Below, in pieces: positions 33,034 through 43,721 of a DNA stretch of 64,000 bases. Origin of the DNA: Pomphorhynchus laevis (Eukaryota; Acanthocephala; Palaeacanthocephala; Echinorhynchida; Pomphorhynchidae); assembly GCA_012934845.2 (NCBI GenBank), contig WNNJ02002122.1, positions 27,924-91,923 on the forward strand. The letters are read 5' to 3'. Numbering within the stretch: the first letter of the stretch is position 1; each line of letters starts with the position of its first letter. The notes under the pieces are model-generated. The model was not told the origin of the DNA, did not search any database, and saw nothing but the letters and a program-made list of their open reading frames with translations. Both the position numbers and the translations under genes were made by a program.

Positions 33034-33655
33034 ATAATTAAATCAGCTAACTGAGTCTACGTATTTAATATAATTATAAACTAAAGAAAACATAATAATG
33101 CTAAATCAAAATTTTATAATTAAATAATAAAATTAATAATTGTTTTTAGATTTTCTATAATTTAATCAAGTTAAAATAAAAAATTGAAATTTAAAATAAA
33201 AGTCATTTTTATGAATTGACTAATAAATAACAGACGTTGTATCAGAATAAGAATTAGAGGTCATCAGGAGGAACTGCTATGCTATCAGGTTTCGGCCCCT
33301 AACTCCTCTACCCAGCATACAGCCGGGCCAAATACATGCTAATAATGAATTTCCTCTGATAAAGCTATCTAGTATCTTATTCTAATACAAAGTATATTAT
33401 TTATTATCCATCCATAAAAATTTGCCACTTAAGAGTTTGAATTTATTCTTTATATTATTGTGTTGATTTATATATTTTACTATTTTCAGCTTGGTGTTAT
33501 TTTTATAGTAACCTAGTTTAAAATATGTATCTATTAAATTATTAAAATGATTTTGAAGAAAGCCAATATCATTACAAATTGTTGCAATTCTTAAAATTTC
33601 ATTATTTAATGTGTTATATTTTATATTATAATATATATATGTCATGGTTAATATA
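33034..33655 (-). mobile_element. Penelope-like fragment A (RT C-terminus + 3' region), inserted in E3
   Basis: Minus-strand 3' end of the YIDD-type retroelement family P. An open stretch of 82 codons (33645-33397), NIKYNTLNNEILRIATICND to LSGKFLWMDNK-stop, is nearly identical to the end of copy C at 44.58 kb. The conserved structured 3' region follows (33388-33239), then the common terminus TACGTAGACTCAGTTAGCTG (about 33060-33036). It splits the E3 RT after LQEI. Confidence 0.8.
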
Positions 33656-33664
33656 TATAGTCAT

Positions 33665-34904
33665 GGTTTTGGATATCACATCAATCCGTCGAAATGCACT
33701 CTCCTCATATAACAATCCTCACAAATAGGATTATTAAGAGAATTATTCTTTAGGCAAAATAATGTTCAAGTTGTGTCAACAGAGGTGAAGATACTCAGTA
33801 GCTTCATAGGTCAATCAGACTACATCGAAGAAATGGTTAAGAAGACTGCAGATGATTGGATACAAAAGATCAAATTATAAACAGATATAGCTGTCGTAGA
33901 TAGCCACTCAGCTTTCATACTGCTCATCAAGAGTCTACAGTTCAGATGGACACACCTAAAAAGAACAACTCTAAAAGAACTAGATTCATTATTATTATTC
34001 ATTATTATTCACAGATAATCGGGCAAAGTATATCACTCGAAATGTGATATAATTGTTCAACTACCAATTAAACTAGGGGCTTGGAATAAATAAATCTAGC
34101 TCAAATACGTCACAAGAATACACATTTTCATTACGAATGTGGGCACCTATGAACGACCTCGCTTGCTCACAATGAGAAATTATTCAATCACAAAATTGCC
34201 CTGCAAATGAAGGAAGAATAAAAATTGCGATACAAAGAAATGCAAATGCAGGTATTTGACGAACTAACAAGAATAGAAAAGAAGAATATAAAACATATAA
34301 CTAATAATTCTGGAACCTCGTCATGGCTCAGCACTTTTTCTGTTACACAAACTGGCCGATGCTTATCGAAGCAACAATTTCAAGACCCCCGATATAAGAG
34401 AGATATGGATGGGAACCATTAAACACCCCATCCGAATGTATTTGTGGAATACCTTTAATACGACGTAACACAATAAGAGACAAGATCGCATTAGCAATTC
34501 GTGATGTGTGTGTCAATGTTGTTATTGAGCCGTTACTCCTACCAGTTCCAGATTTAATGCTATTTGATAATATCGGTACAACCACAGAGAAGTCGGCTTG
34601 ACTAGACATAGCATGCAATAATCTATTCGGAACAACGATGGAGCGGTCATTCATGCACGTTTGTGTTTTTAACTCGCTTGCCTCATTGTATTACCAACGG
34701 ATGAACGATTCGCATAATTATCATGAGAATAGAAAACGAGACAAATATGATGAACGAGTGGCAAAAATCGAGTTCTCCGGATTTCACCCTCTCACGTTTA
34801 CTGCGCTCGGACACATAGGTCCTGATGCAGAAAGAGTATTACGACAGATCGCACGCCAACAGGCGGTAAAACACAATACACCCTATCATGAATGCATCAC
34901 TTAA
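33665..34904 (+). pseudogene. E3 ORF, second part: RT thumb to restriction-like endonuclease
   Basis: Resumes with GFGYHINPSKCTLLI directly after the Penelope-like insertion, then becomes degenerate. Recognisable pieces are RWTHLKRTTL-like, TSSWLSTFSVTQTGRCLSKQ, and near the end HVCVFNSLASLYYQR, HENRKRDKYDERVAKIEF and FTALGHIGPDAERVLRQIAR. These match the distal endonuclease region of E2 and E4 (D(V/I)C(V/I)F..LA, HE.RKR.KY.ER). The catalytic RHD and LDI boxes are lost in broken text. Many stops. Confidence 0.65.
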
Positions 34905-35154
34905 AAGAACCATATCATTCATCCTCGCAAAAAGTGTATCGTTGGCGATTTGACGAGCATTCATAAGAAACCTCAACAGTCAAGCGAATCCATTCAATGA
35001 TTCGCCAAACCTACATTAATCCAAATGTTTTGAAATAACAACTCGGTCAAGGCCTATTTAAAGGAACTTACACATTTTAAAATTTAATAAAAAAATTTTA
35101 ATAATTAAAAAAATTAATAATTAAATTTTACTATTATTAAATTTACTATTACTA
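34905..35154 (+). other. E3 3' UTR and AT-rich spacer
   Basis: Non-coding. It contains the E-family tail AACAACTCGGTCAAGGCCTA ... GGAACTTACACATTTT at 35035-35085, then A/T-only runs up to the truncated start of LINE B2. Confidence 0.6.
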
Positions 35155-35287
35155 TTATTTCTGATATTGCCCAGCTCAATTTAGCTCGCATTGAGAAACA
35201 TCGACGTGAAACAAACGGCAAGTCATCCTTATCTATACGTCAAATCAATGGAAATTTTCACGTTGTACACACAAGGCCAAAAATTCG

Positions 35288-38187
35288 ATGGCGTCCCATC
35301 TCTCCCCCTTGTCTTCTTCGCTAGTCAATCTCGCTCCTAAGCATACTTTTCGTCTTAGTCTATTCAATACTCGCTCCATTCTTCATAAAGCTGATATGCT
35401 TCTCGATATCTTCGATCAATTATCTATCGATATTCTCTGCATTACCGAATCCTGGCACTCTGAATCCGACGATCTTGCTATTCGTCGTCTATGTCGCTCT
35501 GGTTGTTCTCTAGTTGAAACAGCTCGTCTAATTGCCTCTCATACATCTACTGCTTCTAACCATGGCGGTATAGTTGCCATTGCTCGTCACCCAATGTATT
35601 TAAGTAAAATTAAAGTTAACATCCGTTACACCTCGTTCGAATTACTCATATGCAGATTATCAACTCCTTTCCCTCCGGAACTTGTGATTGTATACCGTCC
35701 AGGTTCAGTTGCCCCATCACGTATCTTCTTTAACGACCTTGCAGATCTAATGTCTCACTGTTCATTGTCTTATACTCTTTTTTTTGTTCTCGGTGACTTT
35801 AACATTCGTCTTGATCGCCCGTCTGACTCTGACTATATCACTTTAACTAATCTTTTTTCTGATTTGAACTATAAAAATCTTTCAACAAGCCCAACTCATA
35901 TCCTCGGCGGTGCTCTCGACATCATTGCTGTCCCTAACTGCTTCAATGACTATACTTCCTCGACAATTACTGATCCTGGTTTGTCCGATCATTTCCTTGT
36001 CACTCTTACTATTACTCGTCCCCATCCTTCTTTGACGCCTCCACCATTATCCACACCAAGTCGACCCTGGAAGCTTCTCGATATCCCTGTTCTCTGCACA
36101 GCCTTACTCAATTCTTCACTCTTTTCACTTCCTCTTAACTATCTCTCTGCCGATGATCTCTGCATTCTGTTTGATTCTGAACTTACATCGATCCTCAATA
36201 ACCTTCTGCCTAGTCGACTTCGACGTTCCCAGCGCTTGCGCCATGCTCCCTGGTTCGATTCTGACTGTAGTCTTTCTAAGCGTCGACTCCGTTACTCTTT
36301 TCGTATGTATAAACGCATTCTTAAACGTTCACCCGACTCACTCCCTCCAAATCTTCGTGATTCCTACTTTTCTCAACGCCGTTCACATCTCATTCTTATA
36401 CGTACTAAACGTACTCTCTTTTGGCGAAATCAACTCGAGTCATCTTCCAACTCTAAATCTCATTGGAAAATCTTAAACTCAATTCTTTCACGATCATCTA
36501 CCCCTTGTAATATAAATCCTGATGAATTTTCTTCTTATCTACAAACTAAACTATCTAATTTACTTTCCCTACTACCCATAGCCCCCTTGTACCCACTCTT
36601 CTCTTTAAATACTTCCCTCCCAGAACTATTCCACCTTCTTCCCGTTTCGTCTGATGAAGTTTCTTCGGTTCTGCTGTCATTACCTAATAAAACCTCTCCT
36701 TCTGACCCAATTCCCACTCACTTGCTTAAAAATATCTGCTCCTTTATCTTACCCTTCCTAACCACATTGTTCAACTCGTCCATCCGTAGCTGTACATTTC
36801 CTTCTATCTGGAAATGCGCCACTGTTCGTCCTCTCATCAAAAAGCAATATCTCGACTCCTCACTACCATCTTCGTACCGTCCTATTTCACTTCTTCCAAC
36901 CCTCTCTAAACTCCTTGAGCGTCTCGTTCTTAAGCAAGTTAATACATATCTCTATTCCTCTAACTTATTTCCTCCCTTCCAAGCCGCTTTTCGCTCTAAT
37001 TACTCTACCGAAATTGCATGTCTTAAAGTTTATAACGACTTACTCATATCGCGCGATCATAAATTATGTAGTGTCATAGTTTCTCTTGATATATCGTCTG
37101 CTTTTGACATCGTCGATCACTCGATTCTTCTCCATCGCCTTCGTCATGATTATGGCTTCTCTTTACCCACTGTATCATGGTTTTCTTCATATCTATCAAA
37201 CCGTACATTTCGCATCTATTCTAACTCTTCTCTCCCATCCTTCGTCCATTCCGTCCGGTGTTCCACAAGGCTCCGTATTAGGCCCTATGCTTTTCTCTCT
37301 TCTTCTCGTTGATTTGTCTTCGATTTCTCATAAATTTAACTTCCATGTTATGCAATATGCTGAGGACATTCTTATCTATGATCATGCACCTGTTTATCGT
37401 ATTCACGATCTTAGTGTTTCTGCTTCCTACTCTCTTGTCTTAATTTCCAATCATCTTTCTTCCCTTCGCCTTTCTCTGAATCCTGATAAATCCAAAGTTA
37501 TGTGGATCCTACCTCAACGCCTTGGCTTCGAACCTCCCTCCGTATCATTAAATTCTACAATTCTTCCTATCGTTGATAATCTCCTTTTCCTAGGCTTCCA
37601 TTTTGACAACCGACTTTCACTTAAATCTTTTGTTAGAGATAAAGAACGCTCATCTACCTTGATACTCCGCAACCTCCGTCAAGTTCGTAGATTGATCGAT
37701 TTCCCTTCTTGTATGACTCTACTATCTTTTTTTTTCTAGACTCGATTATTGTCTTAGTCTTTTTTCCAACTCACCTAAATCCACTCTTCCTTTACAACAC
37801 ATCATCAACGCAGCCGTCCGAATTATCTTCCGTCTTCGTCGTTTTGATCATACATCCTACCATCTTGCTTCTCTCGATTCGCCTACAATTTATTGTCGTG
37901 TTCAAATTCGTCTTCTTATCGTTGCTTTCCGCCTTGTAACTTTTCATACCCCTTCATTTATCAACATTCCTTTTCTTGATAATTCTCGTCCTGTTTACTG
38001 TTCATTGCGTTCCTGTAATTCCCTTCTTTTACATGTCCCAAACTACTCTACCTATTTTGGACTCTGCTCCTTTATTGTGGCTGCTCCTCTATCGTGGAAC
38101 CATCTGCCCATTCATATACGCCAATCAACTTCCCTGCCGTGCTTCAAACGACAAATCCGATCCCATTTTAACAATTTATCTGCTTGA
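35288..38187 (+). pseudogene. LINE B2 ORF2: APE endonuclease + RT, 674-codon open 5' part
   Basis: Open from the ATG at 35288 to 37312: complete endonuclease (LFNTRS, CITESWH, SNHGGIVAIARHP, VYRPGSV, LGDFNIRLDR, DPGLSDHFLV), linker, and RT fingers (PSSYRPISLLPTLSKLLERL, DISSAFDIVDHS). The frame then changes near 37215 and continues GVPQGSVLGPMLFSLLL and MQYAEDILIYDHAP. The catalytic YADD has become YAED, so the polymerase would be dead even in frame. Another change follows at the T-run near 37735. The last open part is MRSCNSLLLHVPNYSTYFGL ending HFNNLSA-stop at 38187. Confidence 0.85.
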
Positions 38188-38216
38188 CTTTTTCATTTTT
38201 GTTTGTGGACTTGTAA

Positions 38217-38233
38217 GCGTACAGCTTGTACGT
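38217..38233 (+). other. Family B 3' UTR stem-loop (copy B2)
   Basis: GCGTAC-AGCTT-GTACGT, with a G-U pair at the base, followed by ATTTGCCGCATTAAATAAA. It corresponds to 3168-3184 of B1. Confidence 0.7.
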
Positions 38234-38275
38234 ATTTGCCGCATTAAATAAATTTGTATTATTAATTAATTATAG

Positions 38276-38459
38276 TGATATTTTCTTGCTGAGTCTCCAA
38301 ATTAATCTTTCACTTTTACGAAACATGAATAAGGACTTCCAATATGCCACACAAAAAATATCATTTTATTTTTAAATGTTCTGCAATCAAATGTCATCAT
38401 CATTAAATAAATTTGTATTATTATATTATTATTAACTATTTTATAATAATCCGCTTAAA
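38276..38459 (+). other. Spacer with a second family B tail
   Basis: No gene. At about 38398-38440 CATTAAATAAATTTGTATTA followed by TTATATTATTATTAA repeats the last bases of family B, so a second, extremely truncated insertion or a tail duplication lies here. Confidence 0.45.
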
Positions 38460-38725
38460 CGCAAACCAAGAAGTCATGGTGATAAAAGGAATAGGAAAAA
38501 TAGAGTTAAAAATATTAAAAAAGATATGTATATAAATGAACAATTAGAAATATCAAAACAACTTTTAAGAGATAATAGGCTAAAAGATCTTTATGTAAAT
38601 ATAAGAAATTTTTCTGAAAATATCATTTGTTCAATAAATCAAAGATTAATTAACGAATCTGATAGGTTAAGTTGTATAATAGACAGTTTTTGTAATAAAA
38701 ATACTATAGTCGGACTATAAATGTT
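38460..38725 (+). mobile_element. Penelope-like fragment B (N-terminal coding)
   Basis: Matches the 5' coding part of copies C and D: KRKPRSHGDK-like lead, then INEQLEISKQLLRDNRLKDL, YVNIRNFSENIICSINQRLI and DRLSCIIDSFCN. Open for 64 codons (38526-38720). It ends where the 3' tail of an RLE LINE begins. Confidence 0.65.
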
Positions 38726-39045
38726 TTTTTTTAACTTTTTTTAATATTTTTTAAATAATTTTTTATAACAATACATTTTCAGTTACCCGCAAATGGGTCC
38801 TCTATATATTTTTACAAAATTGTTCAATCATTTTTTAAGTCTTTTATTGTGAAGTTGTATCCTCACACTGCTTCATAGCGCCACATCGTCGTAGACAAAA
38901 CGACGAAGTCTTGGCTATCGCAACGACAATCTTTGTTCGAATTAGGTTTACGCAGGTCGCGTAATCAATATTTTTTAAGTGGCTATCTTGCCAGATATTT
39001 TTTAATGACTTGATTGGCATCCATTCCATAAATAAACATTATTTA
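38713..39045 (-). mobile_element. RLE LINE E5: extreme C-terminus and 3' tail
   Basis: The minus strand reads CVNLIRTKIVVAIAKTSSFC, LRRCGAMKQCED, resembling the last residues of this family (compare STLRCRIGIRLA in E2). The 3' UTR with CCCATTTGCGGGTAACTGAA and a GTCC end is shared with E4 and E2. Confidence 0.5.
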
Positions 39046-39111
39046 TTGAATAAATAATGTATATATTATTCCATAAATAACAACAATAAAACAATAACAA
39101 TAACATTTACG

Positions 39112-40062
39112 GACTATAACTGTTTTTTTAGAATAAACTTTTTTTATTACACCAACAATATTACAATTTGGGTTCCCTCAAATGGGCCTCAATATAAATT
39201 TTATTTTATTTTTTATTTGTTGTTCAATGTCCCTGATTTGAAATCCCGAGTTCGCTTTCGGTATCGTTCTCAAAGACATAGATATGGCTTTAGCTAGAGT
39301 GATGGCCATTCGACATCGGACGTTTTAGTACATTCGGAGTAATCTGTTCCCGTTCTCATCGATTTTCGTCCAGCGATTGACTGCAATATATAATTTGCCA
39401 CTGGCCCTGTCCCTCCCGAAGACGCAAAAATGACAGGTGCGAAAAATCCACCCTCCAGGTATCGTACTCTTTCTGCGTATTTCGCTCTTTTGCGATTTTC
39501 ATGGTACGCGTATACATTTTCGATGTTATCTTTTACGTTTAAGGAAGCCAGGTGTTTAAATACACAAATGTCCAAGTAGGACCGCTCCGAAACTTCTCTA
39601 TGTATGCCGTGACACGTTATATCCATTCGTGCACACTGATCCCTTGTTGTTATTAATACCTCGAATGTCTTTGTATCAGGAACTGGTTGAAGCATCACCT
39701 CTATTGAAGGATGACTTCCCACTTCCTTTAATTCGGCAGCAAGCGCGTCTCTCATGATATCGTGACGAATCATGGGTAGACCTCCTATTTGCATCCTAGT
39801 GCATGAATGACGTTTGTCTTGGGAATACAACTGCACTTTTGAGGAAGGTCAATAGGGTCCCAACCATATCTTACTGCAATTACATCCTGAAAAACGCGCT
39901 TACTTAAGTGAAATCTTGTTTGCTCAATAGGAAATGTACTTAGCCAGGAGGACGCCCCCTTTAAGCATGCATGTTTGATTGAATTTTGTAAAGTGGGGCT
40001 TATACTCTCAGTAAGGATTTGTAATTTTTGCATATTATTATTTTTTCTTTTATTTAAACAAA
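39112..40062 (-). mobile_element. RLE LINE E4: C-terminal endonuclease and 3' tail
   Basis: 5'-truncated copy whose 3' UTR (GAGGCCCATTTGAGGGAACC, near 39195) and GTTATAGTCC end (39110-39120) match E2 and E5. It abuts the 3' end of E2 on its right, so the copies lie head-to-tail. Confidence 0.75.
39294..40033 (-). pseudogene. E4 ORF: CCHC motif and restriction-like endonuclease
   Basis: Reads SIKHACLKGASSWLSTFPIE, HLSKRVFQDVIAVRYGWDP, CSCIPKTNVIHALGCK (the C-x-C...H...C finger), then after one frame change GGLPMIRHDIMRDALAAEL, ARMDITCHGI, ERSYLDICVFKHLASLN, YAYHENRKRAKYAERVRYLE and FASSGGTGPVANYI. RHD, the xMDI Asp and the following DICVF fit the restriction-like endonuclease (PD-(D/E)XK fold) of R2/CRE-type LINEs, which nicks target DNA. 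The domain itself is open; one frame change near 39800 separates it from the finger. Confidence 0.75.
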
Positions 40063-40064
40063 AT

Positions 40065-42540
40065 GACTATAATTTTTTTTCAATTTATTTTCTTTATTAG
40101 TAAAACATAAAATTAAAGGTAACCCTCTAATGGGCCCTATTTGTCAATTCAAAAAAAATAATTATCTGTATGTGTAGTTATGCAAAAACTGGACGATAAA
40201 ACGCCGATCTGGATCCTCTAATGCACCGGGATACCATCCTTGCGAGACGGATGCCTATTCTACAACGCAGCGTTGAAATTACATCCGAATACTTAACCTC
40301 TGCTCTTTCGGCGATAGTATTCGCGATTTTTTTTCAGAAGACTTTCCGTGCCCTTACCTGCACCTCCAGAGTTCGACAACACAACAGGAATGAAAGATGC
40401 TCTTTCAATTTCGGTTATTCTTTCTAGATATTTATTTCTTTTTCGGATTTCGTGATGCTCAAAACACGCACTCGGATTCCTTGATAAATTCGACGGCGCG
40501 AGCGCATTAAAAATGCAAACATCTATTAAAGTACGTTCCGTCTTGTCACCAAACAATCCGTTGCATGATATGTCCAATCTCGCTTCTTTATCCTTAGTAG
40601 TTGTTTGTTTCAAGAAAGTTACATTTGAAGAAACAGGCGCCAGTCAAGGTTCGATTTGTACAGATGGACATATCTCAGTAAGCGTGTATGCTAAGAAATC
40701 CCGTACCACGTCATGTCTCATAGATGGAAGTCCACCAAGTGAACACGAAAGCGAGTGCGCCTGAGAATTTACTGTACCACATTGACAATAGGACGGAACG
40801 CTTTTTGGAAGAAAACCGTATCGCGCCGCCATAGCGTCTCGAAATTCATCGTTGCTTAGCCTTGAATTCCTTTCATGCGATGGATAAACTGAAAGCCATG
40901 ATGATGCACCTTTGACTGACGAGTGTTCTATTGACCTTCTCAATAAATGATTGTAATTATCGAGAATATTATTGCGATTAATTTTACAACGGGAGATATT
41001 TTGAGCGCGGATTAGTCTAATTATCGTATCTTGTTTTCCTTTTAGTGATTCGCAGGAGTAACCTTCCAAACATGAAGCGCATAGGGAAGTAGATGATTCA
41101 TATTCCGATTGAACCAATGCTGAAGGATCACGTATACTTACGCCACCGTCCCTGTAGCTGAGGCAAAGCGTTCTCCATATAAATTCATCACTTGAAAGAT
41201 CGATATTAAACAGCTTAGATATCATCATTTTTATTCTTTCAGACAAAGGACCAATCCAATCTACAGAACATGCACAAGTCCTCAGGAGATGCGACCATTT
41301 GTGCTGAATTGATCTGATAAAAGCCGTATACGCAACCTGAACATCGAGTTCACCCATATCTACCAACCGTTCAATGGAATTCGATATATCCTGCACAAAT
41401 GATGATACAAACTGCTTAACGTAAGCGTATTTACCGATCGGGGAACCGAGAATTTTCACACCGTTTTCCATTATCGGAATATTGGTGTCACTGAATTCTG
41501 TTTGTAGCGATGTACTGTCATATCCGTTAGAGTAGATTTTACATTTTTCGGGATTGATGTAAAAACCATACTTCGGACCAAGCAACATTAACATTTTGAA
41601 AGCCGCCTTAACCATACTAGGCGGACCAACCATATTACCATCATCAGCATACCATAATTGTTCAACATTGGGGCATTTTTTTATAAGCCGGTATATTAAT
41701 GGTAGCGTTGCGGCACTGAAAGCAGCCATTGAAAAAACATCACCCTGTGTAAATCCTTCTGAAGACCATATGTATTCGTTTCCTGTAGCCATTCGAGTAG
41801 GATCTCTATACAAGTTTGACAATACGACTGATAATGCTGGACAAATATAAGGCATATTACGTAAAGCCAATTTTCTATTAATGCGATTAAAAGCATTGTC
41901 CGCGTCGATAGTGAGAAGTATGTTGTTCTCATTAGAAAGATGTGTTTTCAGAGCATGAATAACACATTCAGTTCCGGCCCGATGTGATGCACAATATTGT
42001 ATAGAACCACATGCGTGTTGCAGCTGAGGCTGAACAACTTTGAGTATGGCCTTCGAAATAATTCTTCTGGAGACATCCCCGATACCTATTGGACGAATGC
42101 CATGAAGTTTGCTTAGTGGAATTAGTCGGCTTGTGGTAAAAGCCTCCATCGAAGTTTTAGGTATTTTACAAGTTGACAAATGCTTTGAGAAGAGAGCCAG
42201 TGCATCCGCTAGATTTCGCGACTCAGTTCCAAACGTAGATAGCATTGCGATCCATGCCTTCGCATCAAGGCCAGATGGGCCTGCTCCACCACTCATTCTA
42301 CAAGCAGCCGTGATAATTGAATCTGCGTCAATCGAGTCGAATGCTATCGGATGGAAGACTGCATCGTTTTTCAAGGGGGAAGAAAGGATGGCATCTTCGT
42401 CTAGTAATGCAGGCTCTGGATGCTTGTCGAGAAGAAGTTGCCGTACTGTTTTATCCTCAATAGCATCATCGATATCCAAAGGTATACCAACTCCAGGTTC
42501 CAAATCCAATAACCTTACGGCAGTTGTCAAACGCCCGTTA
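40065..42540 (-). mobile_element. RLE LINE E2, longest E-family copy
   Basis: Minus-strand copy containing RT and endonuclease with only two breaks, a 3' UTR (GGGCCCATTAGAGGGTTACC near 40125) and the common 3' end at 40065. The 5' end is truncated before the RT, at a 38-bp palindrome. Confidence 0.85.
40240..42540 (-). pseudogene. E2 ORF: RT + CCHC + restriction-like endonuclease
   Basis: Open from the truncation to 40644. Pre-RT block IPLDIDDAIEDKTVRQLLLD and GGAGPSGLDAKAWIAMLSTF; RT fingers LIPLSKLHGIRPIGIGDVSR; TIDADNAFNRINRKLALRN; SSEGFTQGDVFSMAAFSAAT; QLWYADDGNMVG with both catalytic Asp (41637-41651); YGFYINPEKC. Then a thumb, KGASSWLSVYPSHERNSRLS, the finger CQCGTVNSQAHSLSC, and GGLPSMRHDVVRDFLAYTL. 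A single in-frame TGA follows VQIEP, and the same frame goes on through ARLDISCNGLFGDKTERTLI, DVCIFNALAPSN and RKRNKYLERI. A frame change at an A8 run near 40328 spoils the last residues. It is the best template of this family here. Confidence 0.85.
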
Positions 42541-42561
42541 ATAATAACGGGCGTTTGACAA
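42524..42561. repeat. 38-bp perfect palindrome at the E2 / Penelope junction
   Basis: Arms TTGTCAAACGCCCGTTA and TAACGGGCGTTTGACAA (17 bp each) around ATAA. The left arm is E2 coding sequence (NGRLTTA), the right arm is its inverted copy, and Penelope-like sequence begins immediately after. It looks like a snap-back copy made when E2 was truncated. Confidence 0.9.
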
Positions 42562-42720
42562 TGCCTGTTAATAAATGCTAATAATAACAATAAAAAATAT
42601 ACATTGATCATAAAATTCATTAGTAAATGCATAGATAACATAAATATAGATAGACTTAAATAATTCTAAAAGTAAAGAAATAATAGGATCAGATTTAAGT
42701 AAATATATTCCTAATTTTTT
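42562..42720 (+). mobile_element. Penelope-like fragment E
   Basis: Matches 45690-45830 of copy D: AAAAAATATACATT(G/A)A(T/C)CATA, AATGCATAGATAACATAAAT, ATTCTAAAAGTAAAGAAATA and CAGATTTAAGTAAATATATT. No complete ORF. Confidence 0.6.
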
Positions 42721-42904
42721 TAATAGATAATGATATATTGTTGGGAAAAACAAATAAAAATAATATACACAAATATATATCAACTGCGGCAAGGATTCTT
42801 CGTGATACTGCGCACTCCGACTCGGCTTCCGTTGTCGCCAGTGACACTTGACAGTTTAAGTAGTTTCGGAATTTTTGTGTTGTTTTGGTCGGTGCTGGTG
42901 AGAT

Positions 42905-43680
42905 TCGCTTTTGTAGCAGCTGGATATTATTCAAAGAGATTACTTATACGTATCATATTGGGCGTTTTTTCTCGGGCGTCTCCGATTGGTCTCACGCTGC
43001 TGTAATGTGGATACGAGTGGTAGCATATATAGAGTTCGTACCTATCCTTACTTTTCCTCGATGCTTGGTCAAATCTTCCTGCGATAAGGATCGATTCGAT
43101 ATTTTATTAACCTGACTGTCCGCTGCCTCGCTTACGATCAGCATCGACTGTCAATGCCAATGGTGCAATGATAGCTGTGGGGTGCCGGCAAAGATGTGAT
43201 CGCTATTGAAATCAGCTATGATTCGCCAGTGAGACTGAATTAACTGATGTATTACGATATCAACAGAGTACATTCGGGAAAAGGCAACGAGCGCTTCGTT
43301 TCCAGCAAACATGCCCGGTTTCGAGAGAGCCATCATGCTTTTCTGGAAATTGTCGTGTTCAGAGAAAAATTGTTTAAAATCTTCAGAATGAGCAGAAATA
43401 TAGCTGGTTACCTAGTTTCTGTACTCTAAATGCTCGTTGCTTTCGCCAATCATCTGGTCGCTAAGTGACCAAAAGAGGCAGGTGCCATCGCCTAATACGT
43501 CTTTGATGCAAATGCCGTATGAAGCCAGCTGCGTGATTAAACGTTTTGTTGATACACACGTTGAACTCGCGTGCAGCCCAGAAGCACTTCGTCTAGTGCT
43601 TCCACCCTTCTTGTCCATTGAACCCCGTAGGTCGCTGTTATTTCGCGACCAAATTGATGATCGAGATCTTCTTTGAAACC
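42905..43680 (-). pseudogene. OTUD3-like: OTUD3-like deubiquitinase (OTU cysteine protease), broken
   Basis: The only host-type gene recognised. The minus strand reads ITQLASYGICIKDVLGDGTC, LFWSLSDQMIGESNEHLEYR, VTSYISAHSEDFKQFF, LSKPGMFAGNEALVAFSRMY, VDIVIHQLIQSHWRI and, after a degenerate stretch and a frame change, CYHSYPHYSSVRPIGD. This follows the OTU domain of OTUD3 (DGNCLFRAL, H..R.E.VDYM, GTFAGNDAIVAFAR, VVIHQLN..LWQI, GEHYDSVRR). The catalytic Asp and Cys (GDGTC) and His (PHYSSV) are all visible. The family removes ubiquitin from proteins. A TAG replaces Gln after EYRN (about 43412), and a TGA follows HHWH (near 43150). There is no intron where one might expect it, so a processed copy is possible. 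It lies between Penelope-like fragments. Confidence 0.75.
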
Positions 43681-43721
43681 CCCGCGATGATGAAGTTTAA
43701 CGCTTCGACGTTCTCATCTTG

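Larger units (their letters stand above)
31387..34970 (+). mobile_element. RLE LINE E3, cut by the LTR element and by a Penelope-like insertion
   Basis: Plus-strand copy of the E family. The 5' end is removed by the LTR element; RT coding is interrupted at about 33034 by a minus-strand Penelope-like fragment and resumes at 33665; the endonuclease end and 3' UTR reach about 34970-35090. The 3' UTR holds AACAACTCGGTCAAGGCCTA, also seen at 10068. Confidence 0.8.
35155..38275 (+). mobile_element. LINE B2, family B copy with long ORF2
   Basis: Plus-strand copy truncated inside the end of ORF1 (starts DIAQLNLARIEKHRRETNGK). It carries all of ORF2, the perfect family 3' hairpin and a TATTATTAATTAATT end. 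Close to B1 (same MASHLSP start and the same RT text), so both belong to one family. Confidence 0.85.

Noticed and set aside
38713-42540. R2-type insertion in rDNA
   Set aside because: The E-family elements resemble R2 in endonuclease type, but none is flanked by 28S rRNA gene sequence, and no rRNA is visible in the window.
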